From contig JAHZGX010000026.1 of assembly GCA_019420585.1 (NCBI GenBank), forward strand, positions 1 to 64,000: a stretch of DNA of 64,000 nt, read 5' to 3'. The notes under the pieces were generated by a model, which did no database searches, was not told the DNA's origin, and saw nothing but the letters and a program-made list of their open reading frames with translations. This stretch comes from Prevotellaceae bacterium (GTDB lineage: Bacteria > Bacteroidota > Bacteroidia > Bacteroidales > Bacteroidaceae). Made by a program: the position numbers and the translations under genes. Below are positions 35,577 through 44,491 of this stretch, piece after piece (the stretch's first letter is position 1; each line of letters begins with the position of its first letter).

Positions 35577-36001
35577 TTTGCGGGTTTCATTATCAATTCC
35601 GACGGAATCTTCACAAGTTTCTTGCCGCTCACCCGCTTGATCACGTTCCTTCCTGTGAACTTGAGTGACCAGGTACTGTCTGTCAGTTGCGTGAGTTGTG
35701 CTTCCTGCGTCTCGCTTCCGAGGTCGTTTGACAGGTTTATTGTGGCAGTGCTGTTGCTCTTGATGTCAAAGGAGGTCACCATCCACACGCCGTACACATT
35801 CCCGTTCATGTAGCCGTTCATGGGGCCAAAGTCCTCCATCGTTGGCACCAAGACGGATTCTTCGTAGAGGTCAATGTTCAGGTTGATTTTTTCCTGTGGG
35901 CAACTCAGTCTCATCTTCCACGGACCTTGTGCAGCCAGCGTGGGCGCGCAAGCGAGCAGAATGCATGATAATATTTGTTTTATTGTCGGTTTGTGATTCA
36001 T
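35573..36001 (-). CDS. Small exported hypothetical protein, first gene of the cytochrome operon
   Basis: A 142-residue protein with a signal peptide (about 1-24, ending TLAAQ). The mature part is beta-rich (MRLSCPQEKINLNIDLYEES, YGVWMVTSFDIKSNSTATIN), suggesting a small lipocalin-like or sandwich domain, but no family was recognised. Its stop overlaps the cytochrome-SUMF1 start (ATGA), so translation is coupled. A TAAATTTG box ends seven bases before its ATG. Confidence 0.7.
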   Translation of the reverse strand: MNHKPTIKQILSCILLACAPTLAAQGPWKMRLSCPQEKINLNIDLYEESVLVPTMEDFGPMNGYMNGNVYGVWMVTSFDIKSNSTATINLSNDLGSETQEAQLTQLTDSTWSLKFTGRNVIKRVSGKKLVKIPSELIMKPAK

Positions 36002-36008
36002 TTCTCCA

Positions 36009-36016
36009 CAAATTTA
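36009..36016 (-). promoter_or_regulatory. -7 box of the cytochrome/oxidoreductase operon
   Basis: TAAATTTG on the minus strand (36016 down to 36009) lies seven bases before the ATG at 36001, implying a leader of only a few bases. No good -33 element is visible. Confidence 0.55.
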
Positions 36017-36367
36017 GCCATTTCTTTTTATAATCCATACATTTTTTACATCTTTTATGTTTTTCCTGCATTGTATTGCCCTGTTGACTGCGGTCGAGGG
36101 ATGGCGTGGTGGATTGGTTCGAGTGAGGTGGATTGGAGGCTGGTGCCCTCGGGAGGGTACTGCACAGTGATGGCCAACGGAGAGCGCTTCGTGTGGTGCG
36201 GTATCAAAATGAATAGGCATAGTCCCTCGCCATTGTTCTTGTGCTTTATATGATGCTCGGGGCTGTTTCGGGCTGTCCGGCATCGCTCTTCGTGCACACG
36301 TATTCCTTGCCTCGGCAATAAACATGTCCCGGAAAAGTAAGGAAATCCGTATCTTGGATATGCCATA

Positions 36368-36683
36368 TTTCTTCTTTGCAAAAGTCTTTGTCGTGATTTT
36401 TGAAGAGATTTCGCAAAAATGCGCCAACTGGAAAAAATAAAAATCCAACTAAGGAATTTCTTTCCCCCAATTGGAAAGTCGAAATTAAGTATTTCGGAGA
36501 AATGTATGAATGTGCCAAAGAAAACATCAAGGGAAACCTTTAAGACGTGATACTCCATCCGGGCAGGCTTCTGCAAGCAAGTTGCTCTCATCCACAAATG
36601 ACTGGCCCAATTCTTGCAGGCAAAGAAGGCAAAGTCCATCTGCCTTCCCGGGTCAGTACTGCTGCATGTGCAAAGTTTAGGAG
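36368..36683. repeat. Dispersed intergenic repeat, copy Y
   Basis: The core (36368-36478) aligns with copy X at 20181-20290 and with the reverse strand of copy Z. It includes TTTGCAAAAGTCTTT, CCAACTGGAAAAAATAA and CCCAATTGGAAAG. The tail (36625-36683) shares GTCCATCTGCCTT and CAGTACTGCTGCATGTGCAAAGTTT with copy X. Between the blocks the copies differ. Elsewhere in 36017-36836 I see no gene; short minus-strand frames there have no protein features. Confidence 0.75.
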
Positions 36684-36792
36684 GACGTTTCCAGGCACAT
36701 TGCTGTTGGAGTTACGCGTGCGTATATTAAAAATATGAACGATTAAGAGCACAAAGGAGTGCACCGTATCCTGCGGTTTCGGAATTTTGTTA

Positions 36793-36800
36793 TATCTTTG
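36793..36800 (+). promoter_or_regulatory. -7 box TATCTTTG of the glycogen synthase gene
   Basis: TATCTTTG lies 36 bases before the ATG at 36837, so the longer in-frame start at 36759 is upstream of the promoter and unlikely. Confidence 0.65.
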
Positions 36801-36836
36801 CCGCGACGTGATAATTCACAATATATAAGGTTTTTA

Positions 36837-38507
36837 ATGAACGAACATAAGAACCTGCCTGACTATGTGCTTGAGAGCAGTTGGGAGGTATGCAACAAAA
36901 TGGGAGGCATCTACACGGTGCTGTCTACAAGAGCCAAGACGCTGGAAGCCATGCTTGGCGGAAATATTCTTTTTATCGGGCCAGACCTTTGGCGGGGGCA
37001 CGAAAATCCACTTTTTACGGAAAATCCGGAGTTGTGGCCGGAGTGGGTGGCGGAGATGGCAGCGGAAGGTGTGGGCCTGCGCACGGGACATTGGAACATT
37101 CCTGGGATGCCTAAAGTGGTGCTGGTGGATTTCCAGCCCTTCTTCAGCAAGAAAAATGAGATATATGCCCAGGCATGGGCAGACTTTGGGGTGGACAGCC
37201 TTCATGCTTATGGCGACTATGACGAGGCCAGCATGTTTGCCTATGCGGCAGGCCTGGTGGTTGAGGGTTTCTGGAAGCATTGCCTTATGCCGACGGGCAA
37301 GAAGGCCGTATATCATGTAAATGAGTGGATGGCCTGCCTGGGTGCACTTTATGTGCGCAAGAATGTGCCGGAGATAGCCACCATATTCACCACCCATGCC
37401 ACTTGCATCGGACGCAGCATCGCAGGCAATGGCAAGCCCCTGTATCAGTATCTGCATGCTTATGATGGAAGGCAGATGGCGCAGGAACTGAACGTGGAGT
37501 CGAAGCATAGTATCGAAAGGCAGACGGCCATGAACGTGGACTGCTTCACTACAGTGAGCGACGTGACCGCCCGCGAATGCGCCGAACTGCTTGACAAACC
37601 GTGTGACGTGGTGCTGGAAAACGGATTTGAACCGGACTTTGTTCCTGCGGGAACGACCTTCACGGCGCGTCGCCGACAGGCAAGGGCTGCCATTCTGAAG
37701 GTTGCCGGCGCACTCCTGGGAATGGACATGGCTGACGACACGCTCATTGTGACCACAAGCGGACGTTACGAATATAAGAATAAAGGGCAGGACGTATTCT
37801 TGGAATCTATGTATCGGAGCCTTTATGACGAACGCCTTACCCGGCCGGTGCTGGCTCTGGTGCAGGTGCCCGCCTGGATTGCAGGCCCCCGTGCTGACCT
37901 GCAGGACCGCCTGCAGCATCCTCTGCCCGTCAGCAGTCCGTTGCAGGATCCTCTCTGCACCCATGTGCTTCGGGAGCCTTGGAATGACTGCACAATGAAT
38001 TTCCTACATGCCCACGGAATGAAGAATCAGCCCGGTGACCGTGTGAAGGTCATTTTCGTACCTTGTTATCTTGATGGAAGGGACGGCATCTTCAACCGTA
38101 CTTATTATGACTTGCTCATAGGCAGCGACCTGGCTGTGTATCCTTCTTATTATGAACCTTGGGGCTATACACCGCTTGAGGCTGCGGCTTTCCATGTGCC
38201 GTGCCTGACCACCTCGCTGGCCGGATTCGGCTTGTGGGCCAACAAGATGAAAGGAGCAGACAGCCGTCTGAAAGATGGTGTGGAGGTTGTGTTCCGTGAC
38301 GATTACAACTTCGATCAGGTGGCAGATGCCATCTGCAACACACTGGCAACCTTGTGCAACATGACTGCCAAGGAGATCACTGCTGCAAGGAAGAAGGCTG
38401 CACAACTGGCCGAGAAGGCGCAGTGGAAGCACTTCATAGCCAAGTATGAGCAGGCTTATGTGCTTGCTATGGATAATGCGGCGCGCAGAAATGCTGGGGG
38501 ATGCTGA
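36837..38507 (+). CDS. Glycogen synthase, GT3-like
   Basis: A 556-residue glycosyltransferase resembling the eukaryotic-type (GT3) glycogen synthases found in Bacteroidetes. Evidence includes ESSWEVCNKMGGIYTVLSTR near the N-terminus (K-GG-type donor loop), YHVNEWMACLGALYVRK, FTTHATCIGRSIAGN and the C-terminal YPSYYEPWGYTPLEAAAFHV with the E-x7-E retaining signature. It extends alpha-1,4-glucan from a nucleotide sugar, probably UDP-glucose if it follows GT3 enzymes. The phosphorylase gene follows after 47 bases; no glgC is present in the window. Confidence 0.88.
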   Translation: MNEHKNLPDYVLESSWEVCNKMGGIYTVLSTRAKTLEAMLGGNILFIGPDLWRGHENPLFTENPELWPEWVAEMAAEGVGLRTGHWNIPGMPKVVLVDFQPFFSKKNEIYAQAWADFGVDSLHAYGDYDEASMFAYAAGLVVEGFWKHCLMPTGKKAVYHVNEWMACLGALYVRKNVPEIATIFTTHATCIGRSIAGNGKPLYQYLHAYDGRQMAQELNVESKHSIERQTAMNVDCFTTVSDVTARECAELLDKPCDVVLENGFEPDFVPAGTTFTARRRQARAAILKVAGALLGMDMADDTLIVTTSGRYEYKNKGQDVFLESMYRSLYDERLTRPVLALVQVPAWIAGPRADLQDRLQHPLPVSSPLQDPLCTHVLREPWNDCTMNFLHAHGMKNQPGDRVKVIFVPCYLDGRDGIFNRTYYDLLIGSDLAVYPSYYEPWGYTPLEAAAFHVPCLTTSLAGFGLWANKMKGADSRLKDGVEVVFRDDYNFDQVADAICNTLATLCNMTAKEITAARKKAAQLAEKAQWKHFIAKYEQAYVLAMDNAARRNAGGC

Positions 38508-38554
38508 TAAAGGGGACGTGAACGGAGAAAAAGTATAAACATAAATAAGGAATT

Positions 38555-41119
38555 ATGAAGATTAGAGCAAGCTACGCCAACCAACCTTGTTGGAAACCGG
38601 TGACAGCCAAGAGTAACATTCCAGCAAAGTTGAACAAGTTGGAGGAGTTGGCCCGCAACATGTGGTGGGCTTGGAACCACAGTGCCAAGAGCCTGTTCCG
38701 CAGTCTGGACAGCAAACTCTTTGATGAGTGTGACGGCAACCCAATCCTCTTGCTTGAGAGGTTGAGTTTCGAGAAAATGGAGAAACTCTCCCATGACCAG
38801 GCTCTGATACAGAGAATGGATGAGGTGTACAAGGAGTTTCGTGCCTACATGGACGAGAAACCCGACCAAAACCGCCCCAGCGTGGCTTACTTCTGCATGG
38901 AGTATGGTTTGAACCACGTACTGAAGATCTATTCTGGAGGCTTGGGTGTGCTGGCTGGAGACTATCTGAAGGAGGCCAGTGACTCAAACGTGGACATGTG
39001 TGCCGTGGGCTTCCTGTACCGTTACGGATACTTCACGCAGTCACTCAGCATGGACGGCCAGCAGGTGGCCAACTATGAGGCTCAGAACTTCGGTTCACTG
39101 CCCATTGAGCAGCAACTTGACGAGAACGGCCAGCCCATGGTGGTGGATGTACCCTACATGGATTACCAGGTGCATGCCTATGTGTGGCGCGTAAACGTGG
39201 GGCGTATCAAATTGTACCTGTTGGATACGGACAATGATATGAACTCGCAGTTTGACCGCTCCATTACCCATGCCCTCTATGGAGGCGACTGGGAGAATCG
39301 CCTCAAGCAGGAAATCCTGCTTGGCATCGGCGGCGTGCTCATGCTGCAGAAACTGGGCATCAAGAAGGACGTGTACCACTGCAACGAGGGACATGCAGCA
39401 CTGTGCAACGTGCAGCGTCTGGCCGACTATGTGCGTGAGGGCAAGTCTTTCACCCAGGCTCTGGAACTTGTGCGCGCTTCTTCACTCTACACCGTACATA
39501 CTCCCGTGCCTGCAGGACATGACTATTTCGATGAGGGGCTCCTGGGCAAGTATATGAGCGGATACCCGCAGCTCCTGGGTATCTCTTGGGATGAGTTTAT
39601 CGGCATGGGACGCATGAACCCAGAAGACAAGGGGGAGCGTTTCTGCATGAGCACCTTCGCTTGCAACACCTCACAGGAAGTCAACGGTGTGAGTTGGCTG
39701 CATGGTGAAGTGAGCAAGAAGATGTTCGCCGGCATCTGGAAAGGCTATTATCCAGAGGAGAGCCATGTGGGTTATGTGACTAATGGCGTACACTTCCCCA
39801 CTTGGTGCGCCAATGAGTGGCGCAAACTTTATGCTGCGAATTTTGACAAAAACTTCATCCACGACCAGAGCAACCAGTCTATATGGGAGGCTATATATAA
39901 TGTAAGCGATGAGGAAGTGTGGGCCACACGAATGGCATTGAAGACAAAGTTGGTGGAGTATATCCGCAAGCAGTTCCGTGACCGTTGGCTCAAGAACCAG
40001 GGTGACCCCTCACGCGTGGTGTCGCTGATGGACAAGATAAACCCCAACGCCCTGCTCATTGGCTTTGGCCGGCGTTTTGCCACTTACAAGCGTGCTCACC
40101 TGCTCTTTACTGATTTGGAGCGTCTGTCCAAGATAGTCAACAATCCTGATTATCCCGTACAGTTCCTCTATACCGGTAAGGCACATCCGGCTGATGGCGC
40201 AGGACAGGGGCTTATCAAGAAGATATACGAGATAAGCCAGCGTCCCGAGTTCTTGGGCAAGATTATTTTCTTGGAAAACTATGACATGCAGTTGGCTCGC
40301 AGGCTGGTGAGCGGCGTGGACATCTGGATGAACACGCCCACACGTCCCCTGGAAGCATCGGGCACATCGGGCGAGAAGGCCCTGATGAACGGTGTGGTGA
40401 ATCTGTCTGTGCTTGATGGTTGGTGGTACGAGGGCTACCGTCAGGGAGCAGGCTGGGCACTTACCGACAAGCGCACTTATCAGTATCAAGAGCATCAAGA
40501 CAAACTCGATGCAGCCACCATCTACGGTCTGCTCGAAAATGAGATAATGCCTCTTTATTATGCCCGCAACTCAGAGGGAATCAGCACCGGTTGGGTAAAG
40601 GTCATAAAGAACAGCATCGCGCAGATTGCTCCCCATTACACGATGAAGCGTCAGTTGGATGACTATTACAGCAAGTTCTACAACCGTCTGCACACCCGTT
40701 TCGAGGCTCTGGAGGCAGATAATTGCAAACTCGCACGCGAGATTGCCGACTGGAAGGAGAATGTGGCTGCCCATTGGGACCAGATTCATGTGGACAGCAT
40801 CGAAAAGAGTGAAGAACTGCTGAGCGGTAACCTGGAGGCCGGAAAGAAGTACAATATCCAGATTGTGATAGATGAGGCCGGACTGGACGATGCCGTAGGT
40901 GTGGAACTAGTGACTTTGACTACCGACAAGGACGGGCAAGACCACGTATATCATGTGAATCCCTTCCGCATGGTGGAGCGCAATGGCAATAAGTTTACTT
41001 TTGCAGCCTCACATAGTCTGGACAATGCAGGAAGTTTCAAGGTGTGCTACCGCATGTATCCAAAGAATGAGAATCTGCCTCACAGACAGGATTTCTGCTA
41101 TGTGAAATGGTTCGTATAA
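38555..41119 (+). CDS. glgP: Alpha-glucan phosphorylase, GT35
   Basis: An 854-residue PLP enzyme releasing glucose-1-phosphate from glycogen or maltodextrin. It belongs to the alpha-glucan phosphorylase subgroup with an N-terminal DUF3417-like region (LEELARNMWWAWNHSAKSLF). AYFCMEYGLNHVLKIYSGGLGVLAGD forms the active-site start; EASGTSGEKALMNGVVNLS is the PLP-site region and LDGWWYEGY is subgroup-specific. The C-terminal 100 residues form an extra domain with VELVTLTTDKDG. It is co-oriented with glycogen synthase upstream and has a terminator after it. Confidence 0.93.
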   Translation: MKIRASYANQPCWKPVTAKSNIPAKLNKLEELARNMWWAWNHSAKSLFRSLDSKLFDECDGNPILLLERLSFEKMEKLSHDQALIQRMDEVYKEFRAYMDEKPDQNRPSVAYFCMEYGLNHVLKIYSGGLGVLAGDYLKEASDSNVDMCAVGFLYRYGYFTQSLSMDGQQVANYEAQNFGSLPIEQQLDENGQPMVVDVPYMDYQVHAYVWRVNVGRIKLYLLDTDNDMNSQFDRSITHALYGGDWENRLKQEILLGIGGVLMLQKLGIKKDVYHCNEGHAALCNVQRLADYVREGKSFTQALELVRASSLYTVHTPVPAGHDYFDEGLLGKYMSGYPQLLGISWDEFIGMGRMNPEDKGERFCMSTFACNTSQEVNGVSWLHGEVSKKMFAGIWKGYYPEESHVGYVTNGVHFPTWCANEWRKLYAANFDKNFIHDQSNQSIWEAIYNVSDEEVWATRMALKTKLVEYIRKQFRDRWLKNQGDPSRVVSLMDKINPNALLIGFGRRFATYKRAHLLFTDLERLSKIVNNPDYPVQFLYTGKAHPADGAGQGLIKKIYEISQRPEFLGKIIFLENYDMQLARRLVSGVDIWMNTPTRPLEASGTSGEKALMNGVVNLSVLDGWWYEGYRQGAGWALTDKRTYQYQEHQDKLDAATIYGLLENEIMPLYYARNSEGISTGWVKVIKNSIAQIAPHYTMKRQLDDYYSKFYNRLHTRFEALEADNCKLAREIADWKENVAAHWDQIHVDSIEKSEELLSGNLEAGKKYNIQIVIDEAGLDDAVGVELVTLTTDKDGQDHVYHVNPFRMVERNGNKFTFAASHSLDNAGSFKVCYRMYPKNENLPHRQDFCYVKWFV

Positions 41120-41207
41120 TTGCGTGATAAGACAGCCGTTTGCTGTGAGTGGGCCAGGCATGTATATATGTTCAGCCTGCAGAACTGCATAATGAAATTG
41201 CATGGGT

Positions 41208-41240
41208 CCCCTCGGCCATACAAGGCTGAGGGGATTCTTT
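41208..41240 (+). terminator. Terminator after glgP
   Basis: CCCCTCGGCC (41208-41217) pairs with GGCTGAGGGG (41224-41233), one G-U, around a 6-nt loop, followed by ATTCTTT. Confidence 0.8.
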
Positions 41241-41279
41241 ATATTCCTTCCAAAGCCTGTGTGCATCGAAAAAAGTTCG

Positions 41280-41287
41280 TATCTTTG
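41280..41287 (+). promoter_or_regulatory. -7 box TATCTTTG of the PBP1A gene
   Basis: TATCTTTG lies 42 bases before the ATG at 41330, showing that the upstream in-frame codons from 41120 are not part of the protein. Confidence 0.65.
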
Positions 41288-41329
41288 TCCGAAGGATGGT
41301 TATACATATTATATATAATAGGTGACTTT

Positions 41330-43660
41330 ATGCGGAAGACGTTTTTCTTGACCCTGTGGGTGCTGTTCTTTCTGGGGCTTTTGGCCTTGGGGGCAATATT
41401 CTACGGCATCTTCAACGGCTATATAGGCTATATGCCGAATATCGAACAGTTGCAGAATCCGGTAAACAAGTTTGCCTCCCAAGTGTTTTCTGCTGACGGT
41501 CAGTTATTGGGCACCTGGAGTTACAGTAAGGCAAACCGTATCTTCGTGGGTTATGATGACCTTCCCCAGTCCATCGTTCAAGCATTAGTGGCCACCGAGG
41601 ACAGGCGTTTCTATGAACATAGTGGTGTGGACTACAAAGCCTTGTCACGTGCTATAGTCAAGAGGGGACTTCTTAGGCAGAAAAGCGCAGGCGGAGGTAG
41701 TACCATCACGCAGCAACTGGCCAAGCAACTTTATTCCGAGAAGGCCGGAAGTGTGCAGGAACGCCTGCTTCAGAAGCCTGTTGAGTGGGTGATAGCCGTA
41801 AAACTTGAACGGTTCTACACGAAGGAGGAGATTGTGTCTATGTATCTGAACTATTTCGATTTCCTCCACAATGCAGTGGGCATCAAGACGGCTGCTAAGA
41901 CTTATTTCAGTAAGGAGCCCAAGGACTTGAGCATCACAGAGAGTGCCACTCTTGTGGGCATGTGCCAAAATCCCAGTTACTATAATCCTGTAAGGTTTCC
42001 CGAACGGTGTACCAAGAGGCGCAACGTGGTGCTTGGACAGATGGTAAAAGCCGGTTACCTCACGCAGGCAGAGGCCGAGAAACTGCAACTTGAGCCTCTT
42101 GTGCTCAACTTCCACCGAGTGGATCACAAGGAGGGTCGTGCCGCTTATTTGCGTGAGATGCTCCGCAGGGTGCTCATGGCCAAGAAGCCTGTAAGGAGTG
42201 ATTATGCCGCTTGGCAGGGACAGAATTTTTATGAGGACTCCTTGGCTTGGGAGACAGATCCGATTTATGGATGGTGCAACAAGAATACCAACCGTGAAGG
42301 AAAGCCTTATAATGTGTATACAGACGGTCTGAAAATTTATACTACTATCAACAGTCACATGCAGGAGTACGCTGAGCAGTCTGTCACGGCACATGTGGCT
42401 GGGGAACTTCAGAAAGCATTCGAACGTGAATTGCGATCCAACCGCAATGCGCCTTATGCCTCCTCGCTGACCGCCGCTCAGGTGAAGGAAAATCTTCAGA
42501 GGGCAAAGAGGCAGAGCGAAAGGTACATCAAGATGAAAGCCACCGGCTATTCCGAGTCAGAGATTGACGATGCTTTTGCCACTCCTACCGAGATGGTTGT
42601 GTATACGGGACAGGGTGACCGGGACACGACGATGACCCCCATGGACAGTATAAAGTACTACAAGTCATTCCTGCGCGCAGGTTTCATGTGCATGGATAAC
42701 GAAACAGGAGCTGTGAAAGCATATGTGGGTGGAATTGACTACTCACATTTCCAATATGACATGTGCACCCAAGGGCGCAGGCAGGTGGGGTCTACCATTA
42801 AGCCTTACCTGTATGCTTTGGCCATGGAGAATGGTTGGAGCCCTTGTGATGAGGCACCTAACGTGCAACAGACTTATCATGTGGCGGGTAAAGAATGGAC
42901 TCCCAGGAACGGGAGCAAGACTCGTTATGGCGAGATGGTCACACTCAAGTGGGGATTGGCACAGAGTAACAACTGGATTTCCGCTTGGCTTATGAACCAA
43001 CTTTCTCCTGCTGCCCTGGTTCGGCTGATACATGAGTTCGGCGTGGAAAACAGGGACATTCATCCTTCGCTTGCTCTTTGCCTGGGACCTTGTGACATTT
43101 CCGTGGCCGAGATGGTTGGTGCTTATACGGCATTTGCCCGCAAGGGAGTGCGCCGCTGCCCGCTTTATGTGACCCGCATAGAGGATAGCAACGGCGATGT
43201 GGTGGCAGAATTCCAGCCTCGCGTGCGTGAAGTGATTTCCGAACAGGCCGCATGCAAGATGGTGACCTTGATGCAGGGAGTGATAGACAGCGGCACCGGC
43301 CACAGAATGCGGGCACGCTATGGACTCACCGCTCCCATGGCAGGAAAGACCGGTACGACGAATGACAATTCTGATGGATGGTTTGTGGGATATACGCCAA
43401 GCCTGAGTTTCGGGGCTTGGGTAGGTGGTGACGAGCGTGACATACACTTTGCCAGCATGGCTGTTGGCCAGGGAGCCAATTCTGCACTTCCCATTGCGGC
43501 CTATTTCTTGAAGAAGGTGTATGCCGACAGCAGTTTGGGGTATACTCAGAAAGAGAACTTTGATTTCCCGTCTGGTTTTGATCCATGTGGGCAACAGGGT
43601 GCCTCGGATGGTGATGCAGAGCCCGAGAGCGTGCCTGTCTTGGACGATTTGGCCAATTAA
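41330..43660 (+). CDS. Penicillin-binding protein 1A, bifunctional transglycosylase/transpeptidase
   Basis: A 776-residue class A PBP for peptidoglycan synthesis. It has an N-terminal membrane anchor (about 5-28). The GT51 domain has ATEDRRFYEHSGVD with the catalytic Glu, then GGGSTITQQLAKQLY and FYTKEEIVSMYLNYF. The transpeptidase has the SxxK serine in QVGSTIKPYLYALAM, SNN in LAQSNNWISAW and KTG in MAGKTGTTNDNSDGW. The C-terminal tail is short and acidic. kdsB starts 30 bases after it, suggesting a shared transcript for envelope functions. Confidence 0.95.
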   Translation: MRKTFFLTLWVLFFLGLLALGAIFYGIFNGYIGYMPNIEQLQNPVNKFASQVFSADGQLLGTWSYSKANRIFVGYDDLPQSIVQALVATEDRRFYEHSGVDYKALSRAIVKRGLLRQKSAGGGSTITQQLAKQLYSEKAGSVQERLLQKPVEWVIAVKLERFYTKEEIVSMYLNYFDFLHNAVGIKTAAKTYFSKEPKDLSITESATLVGMCQNPSYYNPVRFPERCTKRRNVVLGQMVKAGYLTQAEAEKLQLEPLVLNFHRVDHKEGRAAYLREMLRRVLMAKKPVRSDYAAWQGQNFYEDSLAWETDPIYGWCNKNTNREGKPYNVYTDGLKIYTTINSHMQEYAEQSVTAHVAGELQKAFERELRSNRNAPYASSLTAAQVKENLQRAKRQSERYIKMKATGYSESEIDDAFATPTEMVVYTGQGDRDTTMTPMDSIKYYKSFLRAGFMCMDNETGAVKAYVGGIDYSHFQYDMCTQGRRQVGSTIKPYLYALAMENGWSPCDEAPNVQQTYHVAGKEWTPRNGSKTRYGEMVTLKWGLAQSNNWISAWLMNQLSPAALVRLIHEFGVENRDIHPSLALCLGPCDISVAEMVGAYTAFARKGVRRCPLYVTRIEDSNGDVVAEFQPRVREVISEQAACKMVTLMQGVIDSGTGHRMRARYGLTAPMAGKTGTTNDNSDGWFVGYTPSLSFGAWVGGDERDIHFASMAVGQGANSALPIAAYFLKKVYADSSLGYTQKENFDFPSGFDPCGQQGASDGDAEPESVPVLDDLAN

Positions 43661-43690
43661 ATGAAACGGATGACTTAAACCTGTGTAGCA

Positions 43691-44452
43691 ATGAAATATC
43701 TGGCACTCATACCGGCTCGGTACGCAAGTACGCGTTTTCCGGGTAAACCCCTTGCTGTGCTTGGTGGCAAACTTGTCGTGCAGAGGGTATACGAACAGGC
43801 GAAGACAGCATTTGATGACGTGTGCGTGTGCACTGACGATGAGCGGATTTACAATGCAGTCCGGTCGTTTGGCGGCGATGCAGTGATGACTGATACCACC
43901 TTGCGTAGCGGGACAGACCGCTGTTGGCAGGCCTGTGAACGTATGCATACAGATGCCGATGTGATAGTGAATATCCAGGGTGATGAGCCTTTTGTGCGCA
44001 CGTCACAACTGGAAGGAATCAAGGAATGCTTTCTTGATGACAACACTCAGATTGCCACTCTGGTGAAGCCTTTCTCGACTTCCGACACTTTTGAAACCCT
44101 TTCCAATCCCAATTCGCCTAAGGTGGTGCTGGATGGAAATATGTGTGCCCTCTATTTTAGCCGGAGTATCATACCGTATTTGCGTGGTGTGGAAAAAGAC
44201 CAGTGGCTCTTGACGCATACGTTTTACAAGCATATTGGGCTTTATGCCTATCGGCGCGAGGTGCTTCGTGAAATCTCTCAATTGTCTCCCGGTGTTTTGG
44301 AGAAGGCAGAGTCTTTGGAGCAGTTGCGTTGGTTGGAAAATGGGTATGTAATCAAGGTTGCCCTTACGGATGTGGAGACGGTGGGTATCGATACTCCTAC
44401 AGACCTGCGAAGAGCCGAGATTTACTTGGAGAGAAATAAAGGTCAGTTATAA
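43691..44452 (+). CDS. kdsB: CMP-KDO synthetase (3-deoxy-manno-octulosonate cytidylyltransferase)
   Basis: A 253-residue cytoplasmic enzyme that activates KDO with CTP for the lipopolysaccharide inner core. The N-terminal nucleotide-binding motif is LIPARYASTRFPGKPL; NIQGDEPFVRTSQLE carries the metal-binding Asp, and YFSRSIIPYLRG, KHIGLYAYRREVL and TPTDLRRAEIYL are family segments. Length is normal. It follows the PBP1A gene and precedes the MORN gene, which has its own promoter. Confidence 0.96.
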   Translation: MKYLALIPARYASTRFPGKPLAVLGGKLVVQRVYEQAKTAFDDVCVCTDDERIYNAVRSFGGDAVMTDTTLRSGTDRCWQACERMHTDADVIVNIQGDEPFVRTSQLEGIKECFLDDNTQIATLVKPFSTSDTFETLSNPNSPKVVLDGNMCALYFSRSIIPYLRGVEKDQWLLTHTFYKHIGLYAYRREVLREISQLSPGVLEKAESLEQLRWLENGYVIKVALTDVETVGIDTPTDLRRAEIYLERNKGQL

Positions 44453-44453
44453 T

Positions 44454-44484
44454 TTTGAAACTCCCTGCATTTGTCGTATTTTTG
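44454..44484 (+). promoter_or_regulatory. Consensus promoter of the MORN-repeat gene
   Basis: TTTG at 44454-44457, 19 bp, then TATTTTTG at 44477-44484: an exact Bacteroidetes consensus. The box ends seven bases before the ATG at 44492, so the leader is very short. It makes the in-frame TTG at 44471 impossible as a start. Confidence 0.8.
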
Positions 44485-44491
44485 CATGCAA

